DNA of 64,000 nt, taken from the NCBI RefSeq assembly GCF_033807715.1, contig NC_084607.1:1-64000 (forward strand). The letters are read 5' to 3'. The notes under the pieces are model-generated. The model was not told the origin of the DNA. It made no database searches and was given only the letters and a program-made list of their open reading frames with translations. This document shows positions 1 to 64,000 of this stretch, in pieces. A program made the position numbers and the translations under genes. Source of the DNA: Cololabis saira (Eukaryota > Chordata > Actinopteri > Beloniformes > Belonidae). Each line of letters begins with the position of its first letter. Within the stretch, counting starts at the first letter, position 1.

Positions 1-54
1 ACAAAATCCCTCATGTGTCCGTCCTGCGGTAGCTGGCTCTTCTTCTCTGGATCT

Positions 55-232
55 CCGTTGCCGTGGTTACCACCTGAATCTCCGTTGCCGTGGTTACCAC
101 CTGAATCTCCGTTGCCGTGGTTACCACCTGAATCTCCGTTGCCGTGGTTACCACCTGAATCTCCGTTGCCGTGGTTACCACCTGAATCTCCGTTGCCGTG
201 GTTACCACCTGAATCTCCGTTGTCGTGGTTAC
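55..232. repeat. 27-bp minisatellite
   Basis: Six to seven units of TCTCCGTTGCCGTGGTTACC, ACCTGAA. Open on both strands by repetition; not a gene. Confidence 0.9.
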
Positions 233-400
233 TGCCTGGCACTTGATCCAGTAATGATATTAAAGTTATCAGGAAATTTGACCCAACTTGTTTTCTAGGT
301 GTAGGTTTAGAGTCATAACCTCCCCCTGATCAATAACCTGATCAATAACCTCCACCTGCCGGCCAATCAGAATGGAGTATTCACACAGACCGTGGTATAA

Positions 401-1376
401 TTTAAAGGCCCTGACACACCAACCCGATGTCGCCCACTCTCTGCCGACTGCTGTGTCGGCTCGCGTCGCCTGTGTCGGGCTGTGTCGGGCTCCCTAGACA
501 CACCGCAAATACAACACCCGACGGCGAACTAGCACGTACGTTGTGCGCATGCGTGAGAGGTAATTCCCCTCCAGACCAGCAGGCAGCGCTAGTCTGTATT
601 CAGGGGCTCAAGGAGGAGGACAGCGCTTTTTTTTTCAAAGCTTTATGGAGAAAACACAAGTGAAATACAAAACAGACAAACAAAACTCTGTGTAGAATTA
701 CCGCTGGCTGAAATAAATCATTTAGGAAGATAAATGTTGGTTTAATAGATGAAATCTAACAGTTGTAGCTACGCCTGTTAAGAAATTTGCTCCGAAAATT
801 TCGGGATTTTCTGCCTGCCGGCTCCGGAGCTGATTATGGTTCTGCGTTAAATTGACGCAGAGGGTACGGTGTAGGGTACGGCGTACGGCGGCGTCGCCGC
901 GTAACCTACGGCGTAGGCTCTGCGTTGGTGTAACGCGGAACCATAAATCAGCCTTTATTCTGGCGCGGTTTGAAAAAGGCAAGCGAGTGATTATGTACAT
1001 TCACTGAGTGAATATTATGAAAGTAAAATATATATTTATCGCTAGAAATGTAATCAAAACGCATTTTCATGCAGAAACTAAGTAAAAATATTGATTTTAT
1101 TCATAAGAAATGTCCGCAATGTTTTTTTTTTGATTCAGTCCCCAAATGACAACGAAAAGCATTCTGGGAAATTCTGGGAACAGCCAATCACAGAGTGAGT
1201 TGTTTGAACGACGGCCGACGCCGATTCAACATGTCGAATCGGCTGAAAAGCTCCCGACGGGAGGCCGACCTGTGGTGACGTGCGGGACACACCGGGGAAA
1301 CTAACGACAGACGAGCACCGACGCTCACCGACGGCCCGACGGCCGAAAATCGGCTTGGTGTGTCAAGGCCTTTAAA
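401..1376. mobile_element. TTAA-flanked TIR element
   Basis: TTAA at 402-405 and 1372-1375 flank inverted ends AGGCC[C/T]TGACACACCAA. The interior carries GC-rich CGAC-rich sequence and a nested foldback element. No transposase frame is visible. The TTAA target suggests a piggyBac-like mobilising enzyme (inference). Confidence 0.8.
826..957. mobile_element. Foldback MITE, copy 1
   Basis: GGTTCTGCGTTAAATTGACG and its inverted partner CGTTGGTGTAACGCGGAACC enclose a GC-rich CGTACGGCG core. Related copies lie at 37233-37370, 47622-47695 (half) and 53459-53600. Confidence 0.75.
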
Positions 1377-2227
1377 CATTGTTCAAGGACAATAAAGGAA
1401 CATTTTATTCTCTTCTATTGGCTCATTTGTTTCTCAGCGTCCAGGTTGTGGATCAGACTCTCGGTTAAATGCCGGTTCTTTCTTTACGTCTGACCATTAA
1501 CACGTTTATCTGGAGCTGGTTAGCGGGTTAGCTTCCAGATGCTAGTAATGACTCAGTAGCAGTATCGTTACATCACATCCATCTTCCGTACTGGAGTTTA
1601 CAAATAAAACAGTTTATTCAGTTTATTCTGGTTTTCATATTTATTTTCAAACGTTTAGTTACATTTGTTGTTAGAACACTCAAGTTAGAGTCTGATAAAT
1701 CTGTATTCACGTTTAATCGTAACAGATGTGGAGCACTAATAAAGAAAATAATCATCCATAATGATATTAATACAACAGACACGTTTATGTCCAGGGTTTT
1801 AACCCGGCAGAGTTTACTGGTTTTACTTCAACTGCAGATCAAACATCACCCGTCAATCATCCAATCACATGAAACGGTGGTTGCTTAGCAACAACCAGAA
1901 GGCACCACGAATGTCCTGCGGAGGAAAACGCTGGTACATTTTTGGACGTAAAGAAGTTCATAAAAAAAACACTCAGTAGAACAAGAGCTAGAGATAAAAG
2001 TCATTGATAAGTAATAAATGTTAGGTAAAAACAAGCGTCATCAGCGTACAGGCAGATTCACCGCAGAAGCCGCAGATAAGTAACGTCAGCCTGCAGGAAT
2101 CAAACATAACTACCTACTTTGTGAAGCTACGATTAAGTCTCGGAGAAAACCGCTACGTTTAGGTTTCCAGCTCAACCAGTAAATGAGATATTAGAGCGGT
2201 AGCGCCCCCTATGGACAATGAGATTAA
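1377..2227. other. No feature recognised
   Basis: Unique-looking AT-rich sequence downstream of the channel gene. No coding frame, TIR pair or tandem repeat seen. Confidence 0.5.
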
Positions 2228-3000
2228 TGCTGAAATACAATTTCGAGAATAAAGTAGAAATTTCGTGAATAAAGTCGAAATTTCGAGAATAAAGTTGAAA
2301 TACAATTTTGTGAATAAAGTTGAAATTTCGTGAATAAAATTTCGTGAATAAAATCGAAATTTCATGAATAAAGTCGAAATTTCGAGAATAAAGTTGAAAT
2401 AAAATTTTTCGTGAATAAAGTTGAAATACAATTTCAAGAATAAAGTTGAAATTTCATGAATAAAATTGAAATACAATTTTGTGAATAAAATCTATATTTC
2501 ATGATTAAAGTTGAAATTTCGAGAATAAAGTTGAAATTTCCAGAATAAAATTGAAATACAATTTCAAGAATAAAGTCAAAATTTCATGAATAAAGTCGAA
2601 ATTTCATGAATAAAGTCGAAATTTCGTGAATAAGCTTGAAATTTTGTCTTTTTTCTCAACATTTCAAATTTTTTCACGAAATTTTGACTTTTTTCTCAAC
2701 ATTTCGACTTTTTTCTCAAAATTATTATCACAACAATATTATTAATGTTGAAATACAATTTCAAGAATAAAGTCAAAATTTCTTGAATAAAGTTGAAATT
2801 TCGAGAATAAAGTTGAAATAAAATACGTAACTAACTATCCTTGAAGTGGAACGTTAAGGGTTCGTTTCTGAAGTTATGCAACTGCATGTGTTATATTTGT
2901 TTATTTTGACTTTTTTTTCAACATTTTGACTTTTTTCTCAAAATTGTACTTCAACAATAATCTTGACATTTCGACTTTTTTCTCGACATTTCGGCTTTTT
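2228..3000. repeat. Degenerate GAATAAAGTTGAAATTTCG repeat
   Basis: Loose tandem units switch orientation near 2640 to TTTTTTCTCAACATTTCGAC. The same family occurs at 38820-39080, 46850-47070 and, as a variant, 48700-49225. Confidence 0.85.
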
Positions 3001-4060
3001 CTCTATGGACTTCAGGAAACGTGGCTAAACCATTTCAGACCTGTTAGTTTGCCACTGTTTTTAATAAAAACATAGCTTTTATAATTTCAGATACAGAAAC
3101 ATCAAATAAGTTCATAAGAGCAAAACACTCATTGATCGTTTTGTCAAATTTAGTTCAGACGGGTCTCAAATTCTGCACATTTATGGAGTTTCATGAACAT
3201 CTGTTATTTACATTTCTAAATGTGGGTCTTTGTTTGGCTGTTAAGACTCTGAAAGAATTTCATGTTGGTAGAAACTGTCACAACTCTGATTGGTGCATCA
3301 CTGGAAAATCCATGATCTACTTCAAATGTTTTCAACAGCATTTTATTGCATTGGTTCAGAAGAGGTTTCTTTTTGAATTGGACGAACAACCAAAGACGAG
3401 TTCATCTTACGTTTAGTTCCTGTTTTTTTTTTTTTTTTGTCAAAATGGCAGGAAAAAGTTTACATCGTAGAACTGCTGGGAATGGAAATTCTCAATCTAA
3501 GAAATGATACAAAGGATAAAATCGCTACAATTCTTTTACTGTGTTTTGTCTCAGTCACATAAAAATCCTCATCAATTCAAATCTCGTTTAGTTGCTGAAA
3601 CGCTGTTCTCTCATTGGCTTCTTTCTCTGCCAGTCACCGCAGAAGCTCTTCTGATTGGCTGATTCAAATCTGAAGTAATACTTAGTGGACGTCACACAAC
3701 AAAATGTCCTTTTCTGGATGAACGAAAAGTCCAGGTTAGATTCCAGGTTCCAGGTCATTCCAGAAGGTTCCAGGTTAGATTCCAGGTTCCAGGGCAGAGA
3801 CAGAAGGTTCCAGGGAACGTAGGTTAACAGCAAACTTGATCAGTGGTTTCTCAGGTTTAGTGTCTGAATAAACAGGATTGTATATATAACTAGAGTCTAG
3901 ACAATTTCCTCGCAGAAATTTCGAGAGTGCCACGGCGGGCTGCTGCACATTTGTGTACATTTTACAAGCAATAAAGGTGAAGGACTCAATACCGAGTCCA
4001 ATGACAACACCCATGACTCTCTATGTCAAACCATTCAAAAGTTATTACAGAAAATATGTA
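3001..4060. other. No gene recognised
   Basis: Short frames only. A small CCAGGTTAGATTCCAGGTT repeat is present near 3730-3800. Confidence 0.45.
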
Positions 4061-4061
4061 A

Positions 4062-4335
4062 TAGGCTAACAGAACCACTAACAGAATAGCTAACGGGACC
4101 GCTAACAGAACCGCTAACAGAACCGCTAATGGGACCGCTAACAGAACCGCTAACGGGACCGCTAACGGGACCGCTAAGGGGACCGCTAACATAACCGCTA
4201 ACGGGACCGCTAACAGGACCGCTAACAGGACCGCTAACGGAACCGCTAATGGAACCGCTAACAGAACCGCTAACGGAACCGCTAACGGGACCGCTAACAG
4301 AACCTCTAATGGGACCGCTAACGGAACCGCTAGTC
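4062..4335. repeat. 12-bp minisatellite
   Basis: About 23 units of CTAACAGAACCG or CTAACGGGACCG. Open frames through it are artefacts. Confidence 0.92.
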
Positions 4336-4342
4336 ATCTAAC

Positions 4343-4650
4343 TTGCTCATACTTGCACGTAGAAATGTCAGTCAAACTTCAAAACGGAGGAAAACTTCTC
4401 TTCTCTCTCCAAACCTGAAACTGTTTTTTCCTAAAATGTACACTTTTCAAGATATGAGCGCTCAAGCGAGGACTGGAAATCATTCATTCATTCATTCATT
4501 CATTCATTCATTCATTCATTCATTCATTCATTCATTCATTCATTTATTCATTTATTCATTCATTCATTCATTCATTCATTCATTCATTCATTCATTCATT
4601 CATTACCATTTTCAACATCCAGCATTTCCCCCTACAGGTGGCGATTATAT

Positions 4651-4738
<88 letters not shown>

Positions 4739-6056
4739 TTTATATACCATGAACCTGTTCCCAGCAGGACTGGGGGTCATCTAAGGTCAAAAGGTCAGGG
4801 TTCAGATTTCTCCATTTTCCAGGTTAAAGTATATGAAGTCTGTACTGACTGGGTCATGTGACCAGTTCTTGGTCAGTCTAATCAGTCAACAGCTGAGCTC
4901 TGGTTGCTAGGGGCAACAACAACCTCGAAATGAGGAAGGTTCCGGACTGACTGTGAGAAAACCCCAGCTTTCCTCAAATAACTCTGATTTGTGAGAAAAC
5001 CATAGCTCCTAGCAGAAAAACAAAGACATCGTGAGAGAGACAGAACCCGGCAGATTCTGACAATCTTAATTTTATTCAGATATTCCTTAAAATGTGTTAG
5101 TAACTGCAGTTCGAATACAAAAATGAGATTTTTTTGAAGAAAACTTTTTATTACATTGCAGTCAATGGAGACAGAGGCAGGAATTGTCGCCGCTTTAGCC
5201 ATAGCCGTTTAAATTTTGTGCATACCCCGCCTGTCAAATTCACATTATCTGAATCCCAACACTTATGTCTACATTTTGACCAAAAATTATTTGTCCAGCT
5301 TTAACGGTTTGGCCGTGAGCTCGAGTTACAAATAAAAATTATGGTCATTTTTTGAAGGTTTCGCTCACTCTAAACAATTACAACAGCACTCTAGATTTGA
5401 CAAAAAAGTGATTTCCAGTCCTCGCTTGAGTGCTCATATCTTGAAAAGTGTACAATTTAGGAAAAAACAGTTTCAGGTTTGGAGAGAGAAGAGAAGTTTT
5501 CCTCAGTTTTGAAGTTTGAATGACAGTTGTACGTGTGAGTATGAGAAAGATACGTGACTCAGAAAAAAGGTGAATTTTGTCTTTTTTCTCCCATTCGCTT
5601 TGAATGGCGCCATAGGAATACATGGGGAAATGAGTTCCCAATAGTTTGGAAATTTGGAAATGTTTTTTGCACTTCGTGCAAAAACTATTTGTGCCATCGC
5701 TCTGAAAATCCACAGGACTGTAGTTAAATTCAGGGCCTACAACTTTCTCAATTGGTTCATAATTTTTCGAGTAACGGTGTGCGAGTGGTGAGGCCCCAAA
5801 GTTCTCCCAATGCATTCCGGATGGCGCTAAAAGCGCACGTTTGTGCACGTTGCGCAAAAACGTGCACGCCAATCGCTTATAAAAGTCATAGCACACGATT
5901 CGTGCTTAAGGCGCACGTTTCTACGTTTTTACTTTTCGCGTTTTCTCAAAGCTGTAGGAGGAGTAGCGAACCGAAATCTGTCCGGAAAATGAATAAGTTG
6001 AATAATAAACCCGCAGAATAACATTAGTGCCTCTTGCTGCAGCCGTGGCACTAATA
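4343..6056. mobile_element. Interspersed repeat, copy 1, with inverted arm
   Basis: 5074-6056 matches 11539-12556 over about 1 kb (shared TGCATACCCCGCCTGTCAAA, GTTTGGCCGTGAGCTC, GCAGCCGTGGCACTAAT). 4343-4478 is an inverted copy of 5405-5545, so the region can fold back. ATTC and TA tracts lie between the arms. No coding sequence recognised. Confidence 0.7.
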
Positions 6057-6141
6057 AACAGGTTTAGATGTTGAACTGGAAAGTCCTGCTGCTCGTTTTT
6101 GAGCATTAATTAATTTTTCTGCTCGTTCTGCTACAGGAAGC

Positions 6142-6300
6142 TGTTGGGGGAGGATTCCTCCTCCGTTGTTGGAGGATTCCTCCGTTGTTGTTGGAGGAGA
6201 TTCCTCCGTTGTTGGAGGAGGAGATTCCTCCGTTGTTGGAGGAGATTCCTCCGTTGTTGGAGGAGGAGATTCCTCCGTTGTTGGAGGAGGAGATTCCTCT
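6142..6300. repeat. Minisatellite immediately after the stop codon
   Basis: Units of GGAGGAGATTCCTCCGTTGTT (each half shown separately as GGAGATTCCTCC and GTTGTTGGAGGA). It would fall in the 3' UTR; GGAGG/CCTCC units can form short hairpins in the transcript. Confidence 0.85.
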
Positions 6301-6305
6301 GGTCG

Positions 6306-60502
<54,197 letters not shown>

Positions 60503-60629
60503 CCTGGCATCCTGTAGGGCCTCCTGGACCCCGGTGTGGCCTAGGAACCTTCTCCTAGGAGGTAAGGAAACATACACACTTAATACACCCTAGGAACCTC
60601 CTCCTAGGAAACATTATAATAAACCCCGG

Positions 60630-60725
60630 TAGTTCCTAGGAACAGTTCCACTCCAACAGGGGGCAGCAGCGACGCCATCCTGGCATCCTGTAGGAACTCC
60701 TGGACCCCGGTGTGGCCTAGGAACC
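60630..60725 (-). pseudogene. Partial tandem duplicate of exon 1 start
   Basis: About 60-100 nt upstream of the true start, the exon 1 region is repeated: the ATG, then codons for MASLLPPVGVELF, then divergence into a CTAGGA-rich stretch. Sequence upstream of the ATG is also shared with the real copy (GGCATCCTGTAGG..., CTAGGAACCTTCTCCTAGG). It provides a second start codon without the rest of the exon. Confidence 0.85.
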
Positions 60726-60879
60726 TTCTCCTAGGAGGTAGGAAACAAAACACTTAAAACACCCTAGGAACCTCCTCCTAGGAAACACTTAATAAACCCC
60801 TGTAGTTCCTAGGAACTTCCTCCTAGGAGGTTAGGAAACATACACACTTAATAAACTTTTTTTTTATAACATTTTTTTT

Positions 60880-63160
60880 ATTTTTTGCTTTCCGGTTCCG
60901 GGTCGCTGCCCGTGTGGTCGACCGGCCGGACAGCTGAGCAGATTTACGTTCCTTTATGCTCTTTTTATGCTCTTTTTTTCCTCTTTTTGGTGTGTTTGTG
61001 TTTGTCTTTTCGCCGACCATCCGGGACTTTTTTTGGGATTATTTCTCTGCGACGCTACCTGTGTGTTTTTTTTTTTCTCGCACCCGACATGGCGCCGCGG
61101 CTCAATTACAGCAGAGACTTTCTCATCCAGCTGCAGCCGCAGCCTGAACTCCGGACTTTCAGTCCCGCTCCGACGGATTACTTTCCTGGGATTATACTCC
61201 GTGGATACCCCAATAACCAGTACATCTCTGTCTGCAAAACTCTACCCAAGGTAAACAGGAGGGGTTTAAAGAAGGGTGGACTGAGAGCGAGACTTAAATG
61301 GGAGACGCACAAACAAAGAGCGCTCCCGTCCATTATTCTGGCCAACGTGCGGTCTCTCCGCAACAAACTGGACGAGCTGCAGGCTTGTGTGAACCATCTG
61401 CACGAGTTCAGAACTGCTTCTGTTCTGGCTTTCACTGAATCATGGCTTAATAACAGCGATCAGGACGGCATGCTGCACATAGACGGCTTTTCAGCACCCA
61501 TTCGTCTGGACAGAGACAATGAACGCACCGGGAAACAACATGGCGGCGGCGTGTGTCTGTATGTAAACAACAACTGGTGCTCTACAGTCACTGTGAGGGA
61601 GAAGCTGTGCACTGCGGACATCGATCTTCTGGCTGTTTCTCTGCGCCCCTACTACCTCCCCAGAGAGTTCCCTCAGCTCTCCATCTTACTCTTAAGGTGG
61701 CATGCCTCAACGACTGGAGACCTGTCGCTCTGACACCGATTGTCAGCAAGTGCTTCGAGAGACTGGTGAGAGACTACATCTGCTCTGCACTGCCTGCCAC
61801 GCTGGATCCCTGGCAATTCGCCTATCGTCAGAACCGATCAACTGACGACGCAGTTGTCTTGGCCGTACATTCTGTACTCTCCCACCTGGACACGAGGGGG
61901 AAGAATAGATGTGTACGGATGCTTTTTGTGGATTACAGTTCCGCCTTCAACACCATCATACCAACCAGACTGGACACAAAGCTGAGGGACCTCGGCCTGC
62001 ACCCGAACATGTGCAGTTGGACACTCAACTTCCTGTCTGACCGCCGTCAAATGGTGAGGATGGGCAACATAACATCACCCAGGGGTGCGTCCTGAGCCCC
62101 CCAGGACTGGTCCTGGACCCCCTAACCCTCAACACAGGAGCCCCCCAGGGCTGCGTCCTGAGCCCTCTCCTCACTGTACACACATGATTGTACAGCCACA
62201 CACAGCTCCAACGTCGTCATCAAATATGCGGATGACACGACAGTCATAAGCTTGATTGATGACGATGACGAGTCGGCCTACAGGGCAGAGGTCGGGTCAC
62301 TGACACAGTGGTGTCGAGACAACAGCCTGGCTTTAAACGTGAGCAAGACCAAGGAGCTGATCGTTGACTTCAGGAGATCAGAGAGAGTACGCACCTGTTA
62401 TCATAAATGGGGCTGCTGTGGAGCAGGTCAAAGACTTCAAGTTCCTCGGAATCTATATATGGAGGGACCTGAAGTGGCTACACACACCACAAAAGTGGTG
62501 AAAAAGGCCCAACAACGGCTCTACTGCCTGAGGCGTCTGAAGAGGTTCAAAGTCGCCCCGGATCCTCAGGGCTTTCTATACAACCACCATCAAGAGCGTC
62601 CTGATGACCTGGTTCGGAAACTGCACCACCGCAGAAAAGAAAGCACTGCAGAGGGTGGGGCGAACAGCACAGCATCGTGGGAGGGGAGCTTCCACCTCTC
62701 CAGGATCTTCACGACAGACGTTGTGTGGCTAAGGCCCACAACATTATCCGGGACATCCATCACCCCAGCCAGAGCCTGGTCCAGCCATAGCCTGTTCCAG
62801 CCACTGCCGCACCCACGGCCGGGCAAACGGTACCGGTGCATAAAAAGCAGCACCACCAGATTCCTGAACAGTTTTTATCTGTCAGCAAACAGATTACTGA
62901 ACAAGACTTAGTTCTTGTGAAAGACTGAACTGAAGATTTTTTATATCACATATAGAAGCCCAAGACTATTTATTTATCTGTTTTTCTATCCTCTTATTCC
63001 ACATACTGTTTTTATGCTTTTATTCATGCACTATGCACTTTGTTTGTATGTCTATCTTTTAACTGCAAATGATGATGAGCCTGCGCAAACAAGTTTTTTA
63101 CCCAAGTTACTGAGTAATATGATGTGACAATAAAGTTTGATTGATTGATTGATTGATTGA
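60880..63160 (+). mobile_element. CR1/Rex1-like LINE, second copy, internally deleted
   Basis: The plus-strand frame 61089-61733 has MAPRLNYSRDFLIQLQPQ and the endonuclease start ([40 protein letters not shown]). It then jumps from [10 protein letters not shown] to RT motifs [31 protein letters not shown] (to 62095). FADD-like YADDTTVIS at 62228 and the C-terminus follow with frameshifts. The tail is GTGACAATAAAGTTTGATTG, (ATTG)n. Confidence 0.88.
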
Positions 63161-63477
63161 AGGTTCACCACCATGACCCCCCCCCCCCCCCCAGGAACAG
63201 CACCGTTCCCCCCCCCCCCCCCCCCCCACCTGCTGCTCTCATGCAGAATAAAGTGCTTTGACAGAGGAGTCCTGACCCACATCAACAGTCCAAAAGTCCA
63301 GAACAGTCCAGAACAGAACAGTCCAGAACAGAACAATCCATAACAGTCCAAAGTGATGACATCAGACTTTTAATGAACAAGGACTCGTTTGTGCGGAGGG
63401 TTTTCATGGATTACAGCTCGTTATGCAACAGCCGAACCACACAGGTCTGAGAAGCTCCTCTCCCTGGATCAACACCC

Positions 63478-63562
<85 letters not shown>

Positions 63563-64000
63563 CAGATTTAATAAAGCATATTTAAATCTGTGATACTAAC
63601 AGTTAAAAATGAAGTTTGTTGCTTTACATGAAAACATCTAGTTTTGAAATGAATCTGCATTTGTTCAAAAAACAAGACATTGTGCATTTTTTCCTGAACC
63701 AGCAGTTTTTCTGTAATTAATCCCAGTAATCTTTACATTTACACAAAAACTACATATTTACTTTTCCTTTAACAGTTTAATCTATTGGGCAGATTGACCA
63801 ACGTTTAGATGAAACATGTTTTATTTGTTTAAGTAGAAAAACCACAATAAAAAATATCTGGCTTGATCTACTTTAAAAAACTTAAGGCGACTTTTTCTCA
63901 TGAGATTTTTATGTAGATCAAGAAAGACTAGTGTTTGTATAAACTATTCATTTTTAGTTTGTACAAAATTCATTTGCAAGTAAAGTCAACTTAATTTTGA
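63161..64000. other. C-runs, (TA)n, small RT scrap, otherwise unassigned
   Basis: C-runs at 63178-63192 and 63211-63227; AACAGTCCAGAACAG repeats at 63287-63345; a scrap encoding [11 protein letters not shown] (LINE RT motif) at 63385-63425; (TA)n at 63482-63560. The last 440 bp is AT-rich with no recognised gene. Confidence 0.6.

Noticed and set aside
427..663. 78-codon plus-strand frame near 0.5 kb
   Set aside because: Lies inside a TTAA-flanked TIR element; a chance frame in GC-rich terminal sequence.
3132..3416. 94-codon plus-strand frame as a gene
   Set aside because: No family resemblance, no splice or promoter context, AT-rich composition.

Overview
The window is vertebrate nuclear DNA, most likely from a percomorph-type teleost. 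The evidence is a multi-exon vertebrate voltage-gated sodium channel gene, fish-type LINEs (L2-like and CR1/Rex1-like), tRNA-derived SINE and V-SINE/L2-style tails, many short TIR transposons, and very dense micro- and minisatellites. No prokaryotic features are present. The species cannot be named from the sequence.

One gene fills most of the window, on the minus strand: a Nav1.4/scn4a-like sodium channel alpha subunit, from the start codon at 60502-60500 to the stop at 6308-6306. I assembled 31 coding exons. Their lengths sum to 5286 nt with every junction in phase, giving a 1761-residue protein. It has four six-helix domains, an intact DEKA selectivity filter (D375, E699, K1153, A1445), complete S4 voltage sensors, a III-IV inactivation gate that reads LFM instead of IFM, an IQ motif and a C-terminal class I PDZ ligand (ESTV). 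Two introns are non-GT-AG, as known for this family: an 8.25 kb U12-type AT-AC intron (exon 3 to 4) and an AT-AC intron with a U2-like ATAAGT donor (exon 24 to 25). Several exons that are single in mammalian SCN genes are split, notably the terminal exon, which is in five pieces.

The introns have one striking feature. At most exon edges the exon end and its splice site are tandemly copied into the neighbouring intron, from one copy up to about 100. Arrays carry decoy donors or acceptors, including copies of the rare U12 ATATCCTT donor and of both ends of the AT-AC intron. The largest is a 24-bp, 2.4 kb array seeded on the acceptor of exon 5.

Mobile DNA is nested in the introns and flanks. 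It includes three solo LTRs with 4-5 bp target duplications, a degraded retroviral-type pol fragment, one L2-like LINE with an open 621-codon reading frame, two internally deleted CR1/Rex1-like LINEs, TTAA-flanked and other TIR elements, a 28S rDNA/ITS2 fragment and an interstitial telomere-like array. At 49963-53328 there is an unusual element with about 0.6 kb repeat-built inverted ends. It encodes N- and C-terminal remnants of an unclassified, cysteine-rich, transposon-associated protein. It sits inside another element whose uninterrupted paralogue lies at 21714-22633.

Layout: 1-6300, 3' flank with TIR elements and satellites; 6306-60502, the channel gene; 60503-64000, 5' flank with a partial exon 1 duplicate, a LINE and simple repeats. 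I saw no second host gene.
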